From Paraburkholderia fungorum (GTDB lineage Bacteria; Pseudomonadota; Gammaproteobacteria; Burkholderiales; Burkholderiaceae): DNA of 64,000 nt. Below are positions 1 through 8,064 of the stretch, piece after piece. Numbering within the stretch: the first letter of the stretch is position 1; the number at the start of each line of letters is the position of its first letter. The notes under the pieces were generated by a model. That model saw nothing but the letters and a program-made list of their open reading frames with translations. It had not been told where the DNA came from and searched no databases. The DNA lies in contig NZ_MCAS01000006.1 in assembly GCF_003610895.1 (NCBI RefSeq), positions 154,177-218,176 on the forward strand, given 5' to 3'. Both the position numbers and the translations under genes were made by a program.

Positions 1-662
1 TCAACGTCAGTCGAGGTTCCATGCGGGAGGCTCTCAAGGCCCTCGAGGTACAGGGGCTTGTGCGTCTGAGTACGGGCCCGGATGGAGGAGCGACGATTAC
101 ACGCGTGCCGCTCGCTCGCGCATTCCAGTCGCTGCAGAACTACCTGTTTTTTGAGAGCATCAGTCTCGAGGACATTTACGCCGTGCGGCGCGTGCTGGAG
201 CCGCTACTTGCAGCGGGAGCGGTGGACCATCTGACGGACGCGGATCTGGAGGCGCTCGAGCGCAGCGTGGAGGTGTGCGAGCCATTTGCCGCGAGTCACG
301 AACGTGCCCTCGATCAGCGCCAGGAGGACATCCGTTTTCATGACGTGCTGGCTGGCGCCAATCCGAACGCGTTCCTTCGATTCGCGTGTCAGATCATCAA
401 CCAGATGCTGCATAGCCTGGTGATCGTGGCGGGCAATGTGACGCAAGAGGACTACCAGGCGTTTGGTCGGCAGACCGTCGCTGCTCATCGCGCGATCCTG
501 GATGCGGCAAGACGCCGCGACGCAGGGGCGGTCGAGAAGCTCATGGCGGCTCACATGGCAGAAGCGGAGGCGCAGCTTCGCAAGGTGCATGCGGCCTTGC
601 GGCAGAAGCTGGTACTGGATTCGGACCTTGGCCTGCGCACAGGAAGGAGGGGCGATTCGTGA
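1..662 (+). CDS. GntR/FadR-type (FCD domain) transcriptional regulator, 5'-partial
   Basis: The reading frame is open from the first bases of the window, and the residues before the first ATG (NVSRGSMREAL) are the recognition-helix end of a GntR winged helix. The gene therefore starts upstream and 21 is not its start. The winged helix ends near GGATITRV and is followed by an all-helical FCD effector domain with a typical metal-site histidine context (FHDVL, later AHRAI and AAHM). Regulators of this class respond to small organic acids or amides. It ends 55 bp before the convergent amidase, so it probably controls this locus, but that is inferred from position only. Confidence 0.85.
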   Translation, partial: NVSRGSMREALKALEVQGLVRLSTGPDGGATITRVPLARAFQSLQNYLFFESISLEDIYAVRRVLEPLLAAGAVDHLTDADLEALERSVEVCEPFAASHERALDQRQEDIRFHDVLAGANPNAFLRFACQIINQMLHSLVIVAGNVTQEDYQAFGRQTVAAHRAILDAARRRDAGAVEKLMAAHMAEAEAQLRKVHAALRQKLVLDSDLGLRTGRRGDS

Positions 663-717
663 TATGGCGTCCGGTCCCGCGTTCTGCAGGTCCAGACGTC
701 TATCCTGACAGGTAACG

Positions 718-2142
718 TCAATGCGTTTTGCGTCCAGCAATGGACGAGGAAAGCGTGCGCGCCAACTCAGCCAATGGAGCGCGTCCGAACGTCAGTTCTA
801 GGATGTGGCTCGCCCAGAGCACAAGCGCATCTGCATGACGCCCCCCAACTATCTGCACACCGACAGGGAGACCTTCCGACGTGGTGCCCGCATAGATACT
901 TGCTGCCGGGAGCCCCAGCTGGTTGCACCATGCGGTGAAGTGGGGAAACAGTTCCTTACTGCTTGGGAGTTCGGTAAGCGGCATGGCCACGCGGGGATAC
1001 ACAGGGCAGATGACGAGATCGTACCGCTCGAAGAATGCGTTGACGGTGGCGCCCAGTTCGCCCCTCTCGATCAGTGCACCAAGCAGTGCCTGGCGCGATA
1101 CCCCGGCGCCAGCGTCAGAGTAGGCCTGCAATGACGGATCGAGTGCCGCGCCGCCGTCAGCCATGCCTTCGGTGAGCTGGCGACAGCAGGCCGGCCAGAG
1201 GGTGGCGTGGATCGAGTTACAGTGAGCGATACTCGGCGGATCTTCCGGCTTGACCCTGGAGCCAAGATCACGGAAGGTGTCGGCCGCACGCATGACGGCT
1301 TCGAGGACGGCGGTTTCGGGCGTAACAGCGAGGCCCAGGGACGGACTGTACGCTATGCGTACGCCGCCCGGTGTTGGCTTGCACTCCAGACCCAGCTCAT
1401 AGTCGCTGCCATCGAATGGCAACGCGTACCAGTCGCGGCTGTCGGGGCGGCTGATGACGGTCAGGATTCTGGCAGCATCGGCGACGCAGCGGGTCATCGG
1501 GCCAATATGACTTAACAGCCCGAACGGGCCGCGCGGTGCATGCGGCACACGCCCGAAGCTTGGCTTGAAGCCGAACGTGCCGGTGAAGGCGGCTGGAATC
1601 CGGATCGACCCTCCGCCGTCAGTTCCAATCGCGGCCGGTGCCATACCGAGGCAGACGGCCGCTGCTGCGCCGCCGCTGCTGCCGCCGGGCGTACGTTCCG
1701 TGTCCCATGGGTTGCGTGTGACGCCGGTCAACGGGCTGTCGGTGACGATCTTGTGAGCGAAATCAGGCAGGGTGGTCTTGGCGAAGCAGATCGCGCCGGA
1801 CTCGCGAAGCCGGGCTACACAAGGGCTGTCGTGGGGCGCTGGCGTTTCGTCCGTGACGCGCGAGCCATATCGTGTAGAGAGGCCAGCGACAGCGACGTTG
1901 TCCTTGATGCTGATCGGCACCCCGTCGAGAGGGCCAAGAGGGCGCTTGCGTTGCCACCGTGTTTCCGATGCGCGCGCCATGTCGAGTGCATCCGCTGCAA
2001 TCTGACAGAAGGCATTCACGGTGGGGTCGAGTTGTTCTATGCGCGCCAGCACGGCCTGCATCACCTCGACGGGGGAGGCACTGCCCATCTTATAAAGCGT
2101 ATGAAGCTCCTGTGCCGTCAGATCACAGATGTCACCATTCAT
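718..2142 (-). CDS. Amidase (amidase-signature family)
   Basis: A 474-residue amidase-signature hydrolase. The Ser-cisSer-Lys triad is intact: Lys80 in SIKDN, cis-Ser155 in PGGSSGG and nucleophile Ser179 in DGGGSIR. Family members hydrolyse the C-N bond of amides, allophanate, or Glu-tRNA(Gln) in GatA. The absence of a neighbouring gatB/gatC argues for a catabolic amidase. The ATG is preceded on the minus strand by TTAGGAG at good spacing. The triad residues fall at the same numbers as in the second amidase at 8065-9480, so the two are close paralogues around one transporter. Substrate is unknown; cytosolic because no signal peptide is visible. Confidence 0.9.
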   Translation of the reverse strand: MNGDICDLTAQELHTLYKMGSASPVEVMQAVLARIEQLDPTVNAFCQIAADALDMARASETRWQRKRPLGPLDGVPISIKDNVAVAGLSTRYGSRVTDETPAPHDSPCVARLRESGAICFAKTTLPDFAHKIVTDSPLTGVTRNPWDTERTPGGSSGGAAAAVCLGMAPAAIGTDGGGSIRIPAAFTGTFGFKPSFGRVPHAPRGPFGLLSHIGPMTRCVADAARILTVISRPDSRDWYALPFDGSDYELGLECKPTPGGVRIAYSPSLGLAVTPETAVLEAVMRAADTFRDLGSRVKPEDPPSIAHCNSIHATLWPACCRQLTEGMADGGAALDPSLQAYSDAGAGVSRQALLGALIERGELGATVNAFFERYDLVICPVYPRVAMPLTELPSSKELFPHFTAWCNQLGLPAASIYAGTTSEGLPVGVQIVGGRHADALVLWASHILELTFGRAPLAELARTLSSSIAGRKTH

Positions 2143-2482
2143 GCCGTCTCCTAATTAATCATCATAAATACACAATAGGTGCGACGTGCACCTATGTCAA
2201 GTGATCAAGAAACGAAGAAAATCGGGGTAAACGAGTGATTCTGCGACATTGACATTCAAATTCTGTGGACGTAAGTTTATGATCACAAATAGGTAAACGA
2301 GCTGCGCCAATGAACGGGTAGTGTCGGCTCAAGACATGACGCACGTTTGACGGGTGTCGTGGTGCGGCGGCATGAAGCAGTTCGCACGGGTTGTTGGTTA
2401 ATTGAGGCTAATGCTGCGATCCGGCCAAGGCGTCAGGTACGGCATCGTTCGCGGCTGGTCCGGAGACTCAGGAAATCTTAGT
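2143..2482. other. Intergenic region between amidase and XRE gene
   Basis: AT-rich in its first half, with a perfect inverted repeat (2175-2195), a further AATAGGT half-site near 2286, and TGATCA-containing words near 2202 and 2280. This is probably the amidase promoter/operator region. No coding sequence could be supported here. Confidence 0.5.
2175..2195. promoter_or_regulatory. Candidate operator upstream of amidase
   Basis: ATAGGTGC-N5-GCACCTAT, a perfect 8-bp inverted repeat with the spacer GACGT, centred about 43 bp upstream of the amidase start. Size and position fit a dimeric regulator site. The GntR protein encoded just beyond the amidase is the obvious candidate, but this is inference. 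Confidence 0.5.
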
Positions 2483-2812
2483 TTATTCCTGGGCCAGTTT
2501 CTCTGCGCCGGCGAGGAGGGCTCTCTTCTTTTCCTTGCTGAACCTGCCGGCGATTGCCAGCAGGTTCGCCAGCAGATCGTCGTCCTCATAGAGGAAGCCC
2601 GTGGGGACAAGGAGTGCCCGCGCCAGACGCTGGCTGGTCTGTATGGCAGGGGTGTGCTTGCCCTTTTCGTACTGGTTGACGCGGGTGCTGGCTGAGAATT
2701 CGTCGATACCCGCGTGGATGCCAAGCTGCTCCTGGGTCAATCCCGAGCGCAGTCGCGCCTGTTTCAGGCGTCGAGGGAAGACAGCATCAGAAGTGGGTGT
2801 ATCGTGCGGCAT
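2483..2812 (-). CDS. XRE-family HTH regulator (copy A)
   Basis: A 109-residue protein with a Cro/CI-type helix-turn-helix at residues ~13-70 (RLRSGLTQEQLG, then INQYE-type recognition motif as VNQYEKGKHTP). A short hydrophobic tail follows. It is strikingly similar to the gene immediately upstream (2870-3247), sharing the LTQEQLG, AGIDEFSAS and FLYE/DDLLA stretches, so the pair is a recent tandem duplication. Both carry the same inverted-repeat operator upstream. Regulatory target unknown; autoregulation is likely from the operator placement. Confidence 0.8.
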   Translation of the reverse strand: MPHDTPTSDAVFPRRLKQARLRSGLTQEQLGIHAGIDEFSASTRVNQYEKGKHTPAIQTSQRLARALLVPTGFLYEDDDLLANLLAIAGRFSKEKKRALLAGAEKLAQE

Positions 2813-2845
2813 CCGGTGAGTGTCTCGGATTCGCTCAGAGATTTT

Positions 2846-2873
2846 ACTAAGTAATTCTTAGTCGAAAGACTAA
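2846..2873. promoter_or_regulatory. Operator upstream of XRE copy A
   Basis: ACTAAG-N5-CTTAGT (2846-2862), a perfect inverted repeat, overlapped by a second pairing TTAGTC-GAAA-GACTAA (2858-2873) that also covers the stop codon of copy B. The same ACTAAG-N5-CTTAGT element recurs upstream of copy B at 3263-3279, which makes a shared autoregulatory site likely. Confidence 0.6.
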
Positions 2874-3247
2874 ACATTGCTTGGTTTTGCAGCCCGGGAA
2901 GGCGCTGATTGTCTCAGCGTCTCGGCATTCGCGAGGAGGATCTTCTTCTTTGCCCGTGTAAGCCGGGCTGCAGTTACGAGAAGAGCTGCGAGCAGATCGT
3001 CCTCCTCGTAGAGGAAAGACGTCGGCACGTGCAGCGCTCGCGCCAGACGTTGCCCCATCACGAGATGGGGTAGGTGCTTGCCTCTTTCGTACTGGTTGAT
3101 GCGGGCACTGGCCGAGAATTCGTCGATTCCCGCGTTAATGCCGAGCTGTTCCTGGGTCAGGCCCGAGCGTACCCGTGCCTCTTTCAGGCGTTTGGCAAAA
3201 ACGGAGGATGTCGTGTGCTTACTCGGCATCCTTGGAGTCTCAGGCAA
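2870..3247 (-). CDS. XRE-family HTH regulator (copy B)
   Basis: A 125-residue paralogue of copy A with the helix-turn-helix at residues ~16-80 (VRSGLTQEQLG and INQYERGKHLP). The C-terminus is slightly longer and basic. It lies 57 bp upstream of copy A in the same orientation and is divergent from the ABC importer operon that begins at 3395. The operator pair between 3263 and 3301 could therefore also control the importer, which is an inference from layout. Confidence 0.8.
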   Translation of the reverse strand: MPETPRMPSKHTTSSVFAKRLKEARVRSGLTQEQLGINAGIDEFSASARINQYERGKHLPHLVMGQRLARALHVPTSFLYEEDDLLAALLVTAARLTRAKKKILLANAETLRQSAPSRAAKPSNV

Positions 3248-3262
3248 TTGCTTGGCGTTTTT

Positions 3263-3301
3263 ACTAAGAGTTTCTTAGTGCATTTCCTAAGGAATTCTTG
3301 G
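3263..3301. promoter_or_regulatory. Operator pair upstream of XRE copy B and importer operon
   Basis: Perfect ACTAAG-N5-CTTAGT at 3263-3279 followed eight bases later by a degenerate copy, CTAAG-N5-CTTGG at 3287-3301. The spacing of half-sites matches the element at 2846-2862. It sits in the divergent region between XRE copy B and the ABC transporter. Confidence 0.6.
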
Positions 3302-3394
3302 CTTTGAGGAGCGGCGGTGCCGAAAAGCTGCTCGTTTGCCGATTGCACGCAAGGGGCGACAGCTCCGGAGACATGGAGAGAGGGACTTACTTAT

Positions 3395-4270
3395 ATGACG
3401 ACGATTCTTAACATTCTGGGTTACGTGAGCATTCTGATGCTGGTGGCGCTTGGGCTCGCGATCGTCTTCGGCATGATGGACATCGTGAGCCTTGCACATG
3501 CCGAGTGGGTCACGATCGGCGCATACGCGTTAGCCGTCGCACAGGCGGTTGGCGGGAAGGAGGCTTTCTGGCTTGCCTTGTTCGTGGCGCCCGCTGTCGG
3601 GGCCGTCCTCGGATGGTGCCTCGAACGTTTCATCATCCGGCTGCTCTATGACCGTCCACTGGACACGCTCCTCGCGACCTATGCGGTCAGCCTGATCCTG
3701 CAGAAGGTGCTGGAGCTCATCTTCGGCACGCAGCCGATGCTCGTGTACGCCCCGTTCAGCGGGGCGGTTCCGGTCCCGGGCGGAAGCTATCCGGCCTACC
3801 GGATCTTTGTGATTGGCGTCGCGCTGACCGTGACGGCAGGGTGCTGGCTACTTTTCGCCCGTACGCGCTTTGGTACCCAGTTGCGTGCCGTGATCCAGCA
3901 TCCGGCGATGGCCGAGGCCACTGGCATTGACACCCGGCGCCTGAATCGCATTGCCTTCTGTGGCGGTGCGGCGCTCGCCTCGCTCGCCGGCGTGCTCGTC
4001 GCGCCCATGGTGTCGGTGGAGTCGCATCTGGGCGTCTCCTATCTCGCCAAGGCGTTCTTCGTGATCGTGCTGGGCGGTATCGGATCAATCGCGGGCAGCA
4101 TCCTGGGCAGCGCAGTCATCGGTACTGCCGAGACGTTACTGAGCTATCGCGTCGATCCCTCTCTCGCATCGGCGGTGGTGCTGGTCCTCTCCATTGTGGT
4201 GATCCGGTTCAGACCGCAAGGGCTGATTCCGGGATTCAGCGCTGCCCATCAGCTTCTTGGTAAAGGATAA
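3395..4270 (+). CDS. Branched-chain/urea-type ABC transporter permease (LivH-like)
   Basis: A 291-residue inner-membrane permease of the LivH/UrtB family with about eight hydrophobic segments. It shows the family's early NILGYVSILMLVALGLAIVFG segment split by short loops and the late GGIGSIAGSILGS motif that contacts the ATPase. I chose ATG 3395, preceded by GGAGAGAGGGA; an in-frame ATG at 3317 would add 26 residues unlike the family. It is the first gene of a tightly packed five-gene importer operon. Confidence 0.88.
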   Translation: MTTILNILGYVSILMLVALGLAIVFGMMDIVSLAHAEWVTIGAYALAVAQAVGGKEAFWLALFVAPAVGAVLGWCLERFIIRLLYDRPLDTLLATYAVSLILQKVLELIFGTQPMLVYAPFSGAVPVPGGSYPAYRIFVIGVALTVTAGCWLLFARTRFGTQLRAVIQHPAMAEATGIDTRRLNRIAFCGGAALASLAGVLVAPMVSVESHLGVSYLAKAFFVIVLGGIGSIAGSILGSAVIGTAETLLSYRVDPSLASAVVLVLSIVVIRFRPQGLIPGFSAAHQLLGKG

Positions 4271-4275
4271 AGCGT

Positions 4276-5349
4276 ATGTCTGGAAAACATGCAGGCTGTC
4301 TGCGGCTCTGGTTCTCACAGCCCGCTCTCGGCGCCAGGGATCTCTTGCCGCTGCTGATGTCGGCGGTGGCCGCGGCCGCCGTGGCGATCGTGCCTTTCTT
4401 CGCCGGTCCCTGGCTGCTGTCGGCGGTGCGCGATGCATTGGTCATGGGGATCCTCGCATTGAGCTATGACCTGCTCTGGGGACGGGCCGGGGTGCTCACG
4501 CTCGGGCACACTACGTTCCTGGGTCTCGGCGCTTACGGATTTGCCATTACGACCGTGCAGTTCGGACAGGCATCCCTGACGGGACTGGCGTTCGGTGTGT
4601 TCTGCGCTGCGGCTGTCGCAGCCGTGATTGGCTATTTTCTGCTCTTTGCGGGGGTAAGGCTCCACTTCTTCGCCATCATCAGCCTGGCCGTGCTGATCGT
4701 CGCCCAGCAGCTCGCTGTCAGCTGGCAGTCGATTACCGGAGGCGACACTGGCATCCTGGGCATCCCGGGACTGTCATTCAGCGTGGGCGGCCACACGTTC
4801 GACATGAGCGGTCCTCGCGCCTCCTGGTACACGGTAGCCGTTGTATTACTTGCCGCGACCGGCCTGATATGGCTCGTGTGCCGCAGCCGCTACGGCAAGG
4901 TGCTCGGTGCAATTGCGACCAACGAGTGGCGCGCAAAGGCCTGCGGCTATCACACGTCGGTTCACCTGCTGCTCGTCTTCGTCGCCTCGGCGGCGCTTGC
5001 CGCAATCGCCGGCGCGCTGATGGCGGCCTGCTCGGGGGTGGTGGCACCGGACGTGTTCTCGCCGCTCCTTGCGACCGAAGTCATCCTCTGGGTGGCCATC
5101 GGCGGCAGGGGAAGAATTGGTGGACCCGTCGTCGCCGCGGTCGTTCTCACGCTGCTCAGGCAGACCGTTTCCAGCTACAGCACGGACGGATGGCCCCTGA
5201 TTCTCGGTGGCCTGTTTCTCGCCTGCGTGCTGTTCATGCCGAACGGCCTGCTCCTTGATGGATTCGTGGAGGCTGCGCGTCGGGCTGGTCGAGTGGTATG
5301 GGGCAGGCCGCCGGTTCACCGCGCGGGACACGCACGGGAGGAACGGTAA
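4276..5349 (+). CDS. Branched-chain/urea-type ABC transporter permease (LivM-like)
   Basis: A 357-residue second permease. The family marker ALSYDLLWGRAGVLTLGH (start of the LivM/UrtC core) is at residues ~56-75, and the ATPase-contact loop IGGRGRIGGPVV is near residue 275. Ten or so hydrophobic segments are visible. It lies five bases after the LivH-like gene, and its stop TAA overlaps the ATG of the next gene by one base, so the genes are translationally coupled. Confidence 0.88.
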   Translation: MSGKHAGCLRLWFSQPALGARDLLPLLMSAVAAAAVAIVPFFAGPWLLSAVRDALVMGILALSYDLLWGRAGVLTLGHTTFLGLGAYGFAITTVQFGQASLTGLAFGVFCAAAVAAVIGYFLLFAGVRLHFFAIISLAVLIVAQQLAVSWQSITGGDTGILGIPGLSFSVGGHTFDMSGPRASWYTVAVVLLAATGLIWLVCRSRYGKVLGAIATNEWRAKACGYHTSVHLLLVFVASAALAAIAGALMAACSGVVAPDVFSPLLATEVILWVAIGGRGRIGGPVVAAVVLTLLRQTVSSYSTDGWPLILGGLFLACVLFMPNGLLLDGFVEAARRAGRVVWGRPPVHRAGHAREER

Positions 5350-6083
5350 TGGACGGCCAGTTTCTGCAGGGCACCAACCTGTCGCGCGCGTTCGGTGGAA
5401 TCAACGCCGTCGCGGGCGTCGACATCAACATCAGACCACGCGACCTGCTGTGCGTGATTGGCCCGAACGGCGCGGGCAAGAGCACGCTCGTTGGCCTGCT
5501 CTCAGGCGCGATTGCCCCCGGTTCCGGCGAACTGTATCTCGACGGTGAGCGGATGACCGGCCGCCCGATGCACGCATTCTGCCGGAGCGGCGTGGTGCGC
5601 AAGTTCCAGGGGACCAACACCTTCCTCACGATGACCGTGCGCGACAACTTGGTGGTGGCAGGCCTTGGCGTCGCGGCATACCGGGCCACGCCAATGCCAG
5701 ATCCCGATGCGGTGCTGGAGGAGGTGGGTCTGTCCGGGCAAGCGCGCGAGCTCGCCTCGCATCTGCCGCATGGTGAGCGGCAGTGGCTGGAAATTGGCAT
5801 GGCCATCATGTGCCAGCCTGCACTGCTGCTGCTCGATGAACCCGCAGCCGGTCTATCCGCGAAGGACGCGCAGCGGCTGGTGCGCCTCATCCACCGGCTA
5901 CGGGAGCGGTGCGCGGTACTGGCCATCGAACACGACCTGGGTTTCGTGCGGGCCCTTGAGTGTGAGACGTGGGTGATGCACCGGGGAGAGGTGGTTCGAC
6001 GGGGATCGTATGCGGAGATCGCGGACGACGAGGAGATCCGCCGCATTTATCTGGGCCGGGGGGCGACACATGCTGCACATTGA
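5349..6083 (+). CDS. ABC transporter ATP-binding protein (LivG/UrtD-like)
   Basis: A 244-residue ATPase with Walker A GPNGAGKST at residues 38-46 and Walker B LLLLDEP. The signature loop is LPHGERQWLEIGM, closer to UrtD (urea importers) than to LivG, where a YGQQRRLEI form is usual. The ATG at 5349 overlaps the upstream stop codon; an in-frame ATG at 5298 lies within the permease gene and is unlikely. Confidence 0.87.
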   Translation: MDGQFLQGTNLSRAFGGINAVAGVDINIRPRDLLCVIGPNGAGKSTLVGLLSGAIAPGSGELYLDGERMTGRPMHAFCRSGVVRKFQGTNTFLTMTVRDNLVVAGLGVAAYRATPMPDPDAVLEEVGLSGQARELASHLPHGERQWLEIGMAIMCQPALLLLDEPAAGLSAKDAQRLVRLIHRLRERCAVLAIEHDLGFVRALECETWVMHRGEVVRRGSYAEIADDEEIRRIYLGRGATHAAH

Positions 6084-6813
6084 AAACCTGTGCGCCGGAT
6101 ACGGCGACGCGGATGTGGTTCACAACGTCACGCTGGACGTACTGCCGAACGAGGTGGTCGGTGTGCTCGGCTGCAATGGTGCCGGCAAGACCACGCTGGT
6201 GAAGGCAGTCATGGGGCTGCTGCCGCGTGTGAGTGGAGAGGTCGCTTTCCTGGATCAGCCGGTGACGGGCCTGCGCACGCACGAGATCGCGCGCCGGGGT
6301 ATCGGGCTGGTGCCGCAGGGGCGGTGGATCTTTCCGAAACTGACCGTGCGCGAGAACCTGCTGATGGGTACGCAGGCCGCCGGTGGCGCCGACATCCTTG
6401 ACGAGGTATTCGATTATTTCCCGGTGCTCAAAATGCGCCTCTCGCAGCAGGGCGGCACGCTCTCGGGTGGCGAGCAGCAGGTCCTCGCCATCTCACGCGC
6501 CTTGTGCGGCCGTCCAAAACTGCTCCTGCTGGATGAGCCATCTGACGGCGTCCAGCCGAATCTCGTCGAGCGTATTGGCGAGGTGATACCCGACCTCTGC
6601 CGCCGCTCGAAGCTGGCCGTGCTCCTGGTTGAACAGAATCTCGACCTCGTCCTTCAGAGCGCGTGCCGCTGCGTCGTGCTCAGCAACGGGCGCCTCGTGC
6701 ATGCCGGCGCCGTTGAGCCGCGAAGCGGCGGGACGGGTGAACACCCGCTCGCACGCTATCTCTCTCCTGCCGCCGATGCCGTGCCGGACTTCTGCCCTGA
6801 AAACATCCAGTGA
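6070..6813 (+). CDS. ABC transporter ATP-binding protein (LivF/UrtE-like)
   Basis: A 247-residue ATPase with Walker A GCNGAGKTT, Q-loop VPQGRWIFPKLTV, signature LSGGEQQ and Walker B LLLLDEP. The ATG at 6070 overlaps the preceding ATPase gene by 14 bases. LivF/UrtE proteins pair with LivG/UrtD proteins to energise the permease dimer. An Asp in the LivF D-loop is retained (DEPSDG). Confidence 0.87.
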   Translation: MLHIENLCAGYGDADVVHNVTLDVLPNEVVGVLGCNGAGKTTLVKAVMGLLPRVSGEVAFLDQPVTGLRTHEIARRGIGLVPQGRWIFPKLTVRENLLMGTQAAGGADILDEVFDYFPVLKMRLSQQGGTLSGGEQQVLAISRALCGRPKLLLLDEPSDGVQPNLVERIGEVIPDLCRRSKLAVLLVEQNLDLVLQSACRCVVLSNGRLVHAGAVEPRSGGTGEHPLARYLSPAADAVPDFCPENIQ

Positions 6814-6831
6814 TCTCCAGTGAGAAAAAGC

Positions 6832-8010
6832 ATGAACCGACGTGAATTTTCCCGAACCGTGCTGCTTGGCGCAGCTGCATCCCTCGCCGCATCGGCCGTC
6901 TCCCCGTTTGCGCGCGCAGCTGGGCCGTTGAAGATAGGCCTGCTCGCGCCGCTCAGCGGACCCCTGACGCGCGTGGGACAGACCAACCGTAACTGCGCCG
7001 CGCTGGCGGTGGAGGAACTCAATGCGGCGGGTGGGCTGCTGGGACGGCCACTGCAACTGAGCGTCGAGGACACGCAGATGTCGACGGCCGTTACGCTGGA
7101 GAAGGCGCGGCAGCTTTTCATGCGTGACGACGTGGCGATGATCACGGGCATGGTGCTGCCATCCGAGCGTGAGGCGGCCCTTCAGGCGGCGAGGGCAGCG
7201 CGAAAGCTCATCGTCTATCCGAACTTCGACGAGGGGCGGTGCGACCCGCAACTGCTCACAACAGGCCTCGCCGCGAGCCAGCGGATCGAGCCGCTCATTG
7301 CGTGGCTCATGCGCGGCGGTGGGCAGTCCGTCTGCGCAGTCGTCTCGGACATCGGCAGCAACCGGAAGGTGCTGGTCCCGCAGCTGCAGGCTGCGGTAGC
7401 CCGCCATGGCGGGAAGTTCCTCGACGTTTTCTGGCTGCCCTTCGGCACGCGCGACTACGGGGCCGTCCTGCAACAGGTCGCCAGTGCCAGGCCACAGATC
7501 GTGTGGCACAGCATCGGGGACGACCCGGTGACGTTCGTTAAGCAGTACCGGTCGTTCGCGATGAAACCGCAACTGGTGACGGACATCGCACACGAATCCC
7601 TGTCGATCGCAACCACAGGTGCATCGACCGGAACGATCGGCGTGTCGTCGTACTTCATGAGCATCGATAACCCGGAAAACCAGGCGTTCCTCACGCGCTA
7701 TACGGGACGTTACGCCGATACACGCGATCCTCGCCTCGGCCGCTATGCCGTGGTGCTCCCGCATGGCGAGAACACCTATGCGGGTATTCGTCTTTTCGCC
7801 GAAGCCGTCCGGGCGGCGGAAAGTGTTGACGCAGCTCGTGTCAAGGCCGCGTTGCCGGGCGTGTCATTAGCACTTCCACGTGGAAAGACGGGCGTGAGCC
7901 ACGACGGAGGCCATGTGCTTTGCCAGACACGGATCGGCCAGGCACTCGCCGATAACAGCTTTTCGATTTTGGAATCCACGGGCCCGGTGACGCCGGTCTG
8001 TGAAGGATAG
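6832..8010 (+). CDS. Periplasmic substrate-binding protein, AmiC/UrtA-like, Tat signal
   Basis: Type-1 periplasmic binding protein of the Leu/Ile/Val, urea and amide group (~392 residues). The N-terminus NRREFSRTVLLGAAASLAAS is a twin-arginine signal and the mature chain begins near AGPLKIGLLAPLSGPLTRVG. I chose ATG 6832 because it places the twin arginines correctly; a GTG at 6820 would add four residues. The pattern of a solute core with VVSDIG...RKVLVPQLQAAV resembles AmiC/UrtA more than LivJ/LivK. Together with two amidases in the locus this suggests an amide or ureide ligand, which is inference. Confidence 0.85.
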   Translation: MNRREFSRTVLLGAAASLAASAVSPFARAAGPLKIGLLAPLSGPLTRVGQTNRNCAALAVEELNAAGGLLGRPLQLSVEDTQMSTAVTLEKARQLFMRDDVAMITGMVLPSEREAALQAARAARKLIVYPNFDEGRCDPQLLTTGLAASQRIEPLIAWLMRGGGQSVCAVVSDIGSNRKVLVPQLQAAVARHGGKFLDVFWLPFGTRDYGAVLQQVASARPQIVWHSIGDDPVTFVKQYRSFAMKPQLVTDIAHESLSIATTGASTGTIGVSSYFMSIDNPENQAFLTRYTGRYADTRDPRLGRYAVVLPHGENTYAGIRLFAEAVRAAESVDAARVKAALPGVSLALPRGKTGVSHDGGHVLCQTRIGQALADNSFSILESTGPVTPVCEG

Positions 8011-8064
8011 GCACGATCCCTTCATTTTGCAGAAGAGCTCGTATCAAGAGATAAGGACTACATA

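Noticed and set aside
6493..7764. 423-codon frame antisense to the importer genes
   Set aside because: Composition is Arg/His/Cys-heavy without a pattern, and the plus-strand genes are unambiguous.
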